Positions 13,355 through 16,115 of a stretch of DNA of 16,115 nucleotides are shown here, piece after piece. A model generated the notes under the pieces. It saw nothing but the letters and a program-made list of their open reading frames with translations. It made no database searches and was not told where the DNA came from. The position numbers were made by a program, and so were the translations under genes. Numbering within the stretch: the stretch's first letter is position 1; each line of letters starts with the position of its first letter. This DNA is from CAIUPE01 sp046092445 (GTDB taxonomy: Bacteria; Pseudomonadota; Alphaproteobacteria; Rhizobiales; Beijerinckiaceae): positions 1 to 16,115 of the forward strand of contig JBJTDR010000062.1 of NCBI GenBank assembly GCA_046092445.1, in the 5' to 3' direction.

Positions 13355-13825
13355 ATGTCACGCCGTCACCGTGCAGAAAAACGTGAAATAGTACCGGATC
13401 CGAAGTTCGGTGACTTGGTTGTTGCCAAGTTCATGAACTCTATCATGTATGATGGAAAGAAGTCGGTCGCCGAGCAGATTGTATACGGGGCTTTGGCGAT
13501 TGTTGAGGCTAAATTGAAGTCTGATCCGCTTGCTGTATTTAGACAGGCTTTAGATAACGTGTCTCCAGCGATTGAAGTAAGATCCAGGAGGGTTGGTGGG
13601 GCAACGTATCAGGTGCCAGTTGAGGTTCGTAATGAGCGTCGTCAGGCTTTGGCAATCCGTTGGTTGATCACAGCAGCGCGCGGCCGCAACGACAAGACGA
13701 TGATTGATCGTCTTTCATCTGAATTGATCGACGCTTCAAATAATCGCGGTAACGCGGTCAAGAAGCGCGAGGATACGCATCGGATGGCTGAGGCCAATCG
13801 GGCATTCTCGCACTATCGCTGGTAA
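13355..13825 (+). CDS. rpsG: 30S ribosomal protein S7
   Basis: S7 is a primary 16S rRNA-binding protein that nucleates the small-subunit head, and in E. coli it represses the str operon. The product has the usual 156 residues, with DPKFGD at 15-20, FMNSIMYDGKKS at 26-37, RSRRVGGATYQVP at 76-88 and KKREDTHRMAEANRAFSHYRW at its C-terminus. GGGAG at 13341-13345 serves the ATG. The spacer to rpsL is only 20 bases. Base composition is strikingly AT-rich for the window (24 GC in 60 at 13501-13560), although the protein is fully conserved. Confidence 0.98.
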   Translation: MSRRHRAEKREIVPDPKFGDLVVAKFMNSIMYDGKKSVAEQIVYGALAIVEAKLKSDPLAVFRQALDNVSPAIEVRSRRVGGATYQVPVEVRNERRQALAIRWLITAARGRNDKTMIDRLSSELIDASNNRGNAVKKREDTHRMAEANRAFSHYRW

Positions 13826-13854
13826 TTTTTCACTGCCTCGTCAGGACCTCTTCT

Positions 13855-15930
<2,076 letters not shown>

Positions 15931-15979
15931 TCTGCTTTCGTAATCGTTCACTCTAACTTCCGACAGACGGAGGGATCCC

Positions 15980-16115
15980 ATGGCCAAAGAGAAATTTTCG
16001 CGCAACAAGCCGCATTGTAACATTGGCACGATTGGTCACGTTGACCATGGCAAGACGTCGCTGACTGCGGCGATTACGAAGGTTCTTGCGGAGTCTGGCG
16101 GGGCGACTTTTACGG
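15980..16115 (+). CDS. tuf: Elongation factor Tu, 5' end only (second tuf copy)
   Basis: The first 45 codons of EF-Tu are present and the window then ends. The product begins MAKEKFSRNKPHCNIG, with the G1 nucleotide-binding motif GHVDHGKT at 19-26. GGAGGGAT (15969-15976) is a strong ribosome-binding site suited to one of the most abundant proteins. Directly after fusA is the conserved str-operon position, and the S10 operon usually follows. This copy favours T-ending codons more than the tuf end at 1-139, but the two segments are different parts of the gene. Confidence 0.98.
   Translation, partial: MAKEKFSRNKPHCNIGTIGHVDHGKTSLTAAITKVLAESGGATFT

Overview
The window is a stretch of core chromosome from an alphaproteobacterium. 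It carries the classical tuf - trpT - secE - nusG - rplK - rplA - rplJ - rplL - rpoB - rpoC - rpsL - rpsG - fusA - tuf cluster, with every gene on the + strand. The class assignment rests on three things: two tuf copies bracket the cluster, the SecE is short (65 aa, single membrane segment), and the protein sequences read as alphaproteobacterial (RpoB, RpoC, S12, EF-G). I cannot place it securely below class level.

Layout. Positions 1-139 are the 3' end of one tuf copy, followed by tRNA-Trp(CCA) at 250-326. secE (449-646) and nusG (661-1191) follow, then rplK and rplA (1335-2461), which end at a strong intrinsic terminator (2485-2512). A 500-base spacer with a good sigma70-type promoter and a highly structured leader precedes rplJ-rplL (2975-3925). 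A second structured spacer of 211 bases separates rplL from rpoB-rpoC (4137-12566). A 396-base spacer with a candidate promoter leads into rpsL-rpsG-fusA (12963-15930). The 5' end of a second tuf (15980 onward) runs off the window.

The genes form one transcription-translation supply unit. It encodes the large RNA polymerase subunits, the elongation factor NusG that couples polymerase to the ribosome, parts of the ribosomal GTPase-associated centre (L11, L10, L12) and the L1 stalk, S12 and S7 of the small subunit, the two elongation GTPases EF-G and EF-Tu, the tRNA-Trp gene and the SecE translocon subunit.

I see no mobile element, CRISPR array, phage gene or novel gene system. The interesting material is non-coding. 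It comprises a self-complementary 13-mer present on both sides of rplJ, several long perfect palindromes in spacers, a multi-hairpin rplL-rpoB spacer, an rpsL-rpsG spacer too short for an E. coli-type S7 operator, a U-U mismatch in the tRNA-Trp acceptor stem, and a marked fall in GC from rplA to rpsG. Four starts were corrected from the longest possible reading frame: rplA ATG 1766, rplJ GTG 2975, rpoB ATG 4137 and rpsL ATG 12963.
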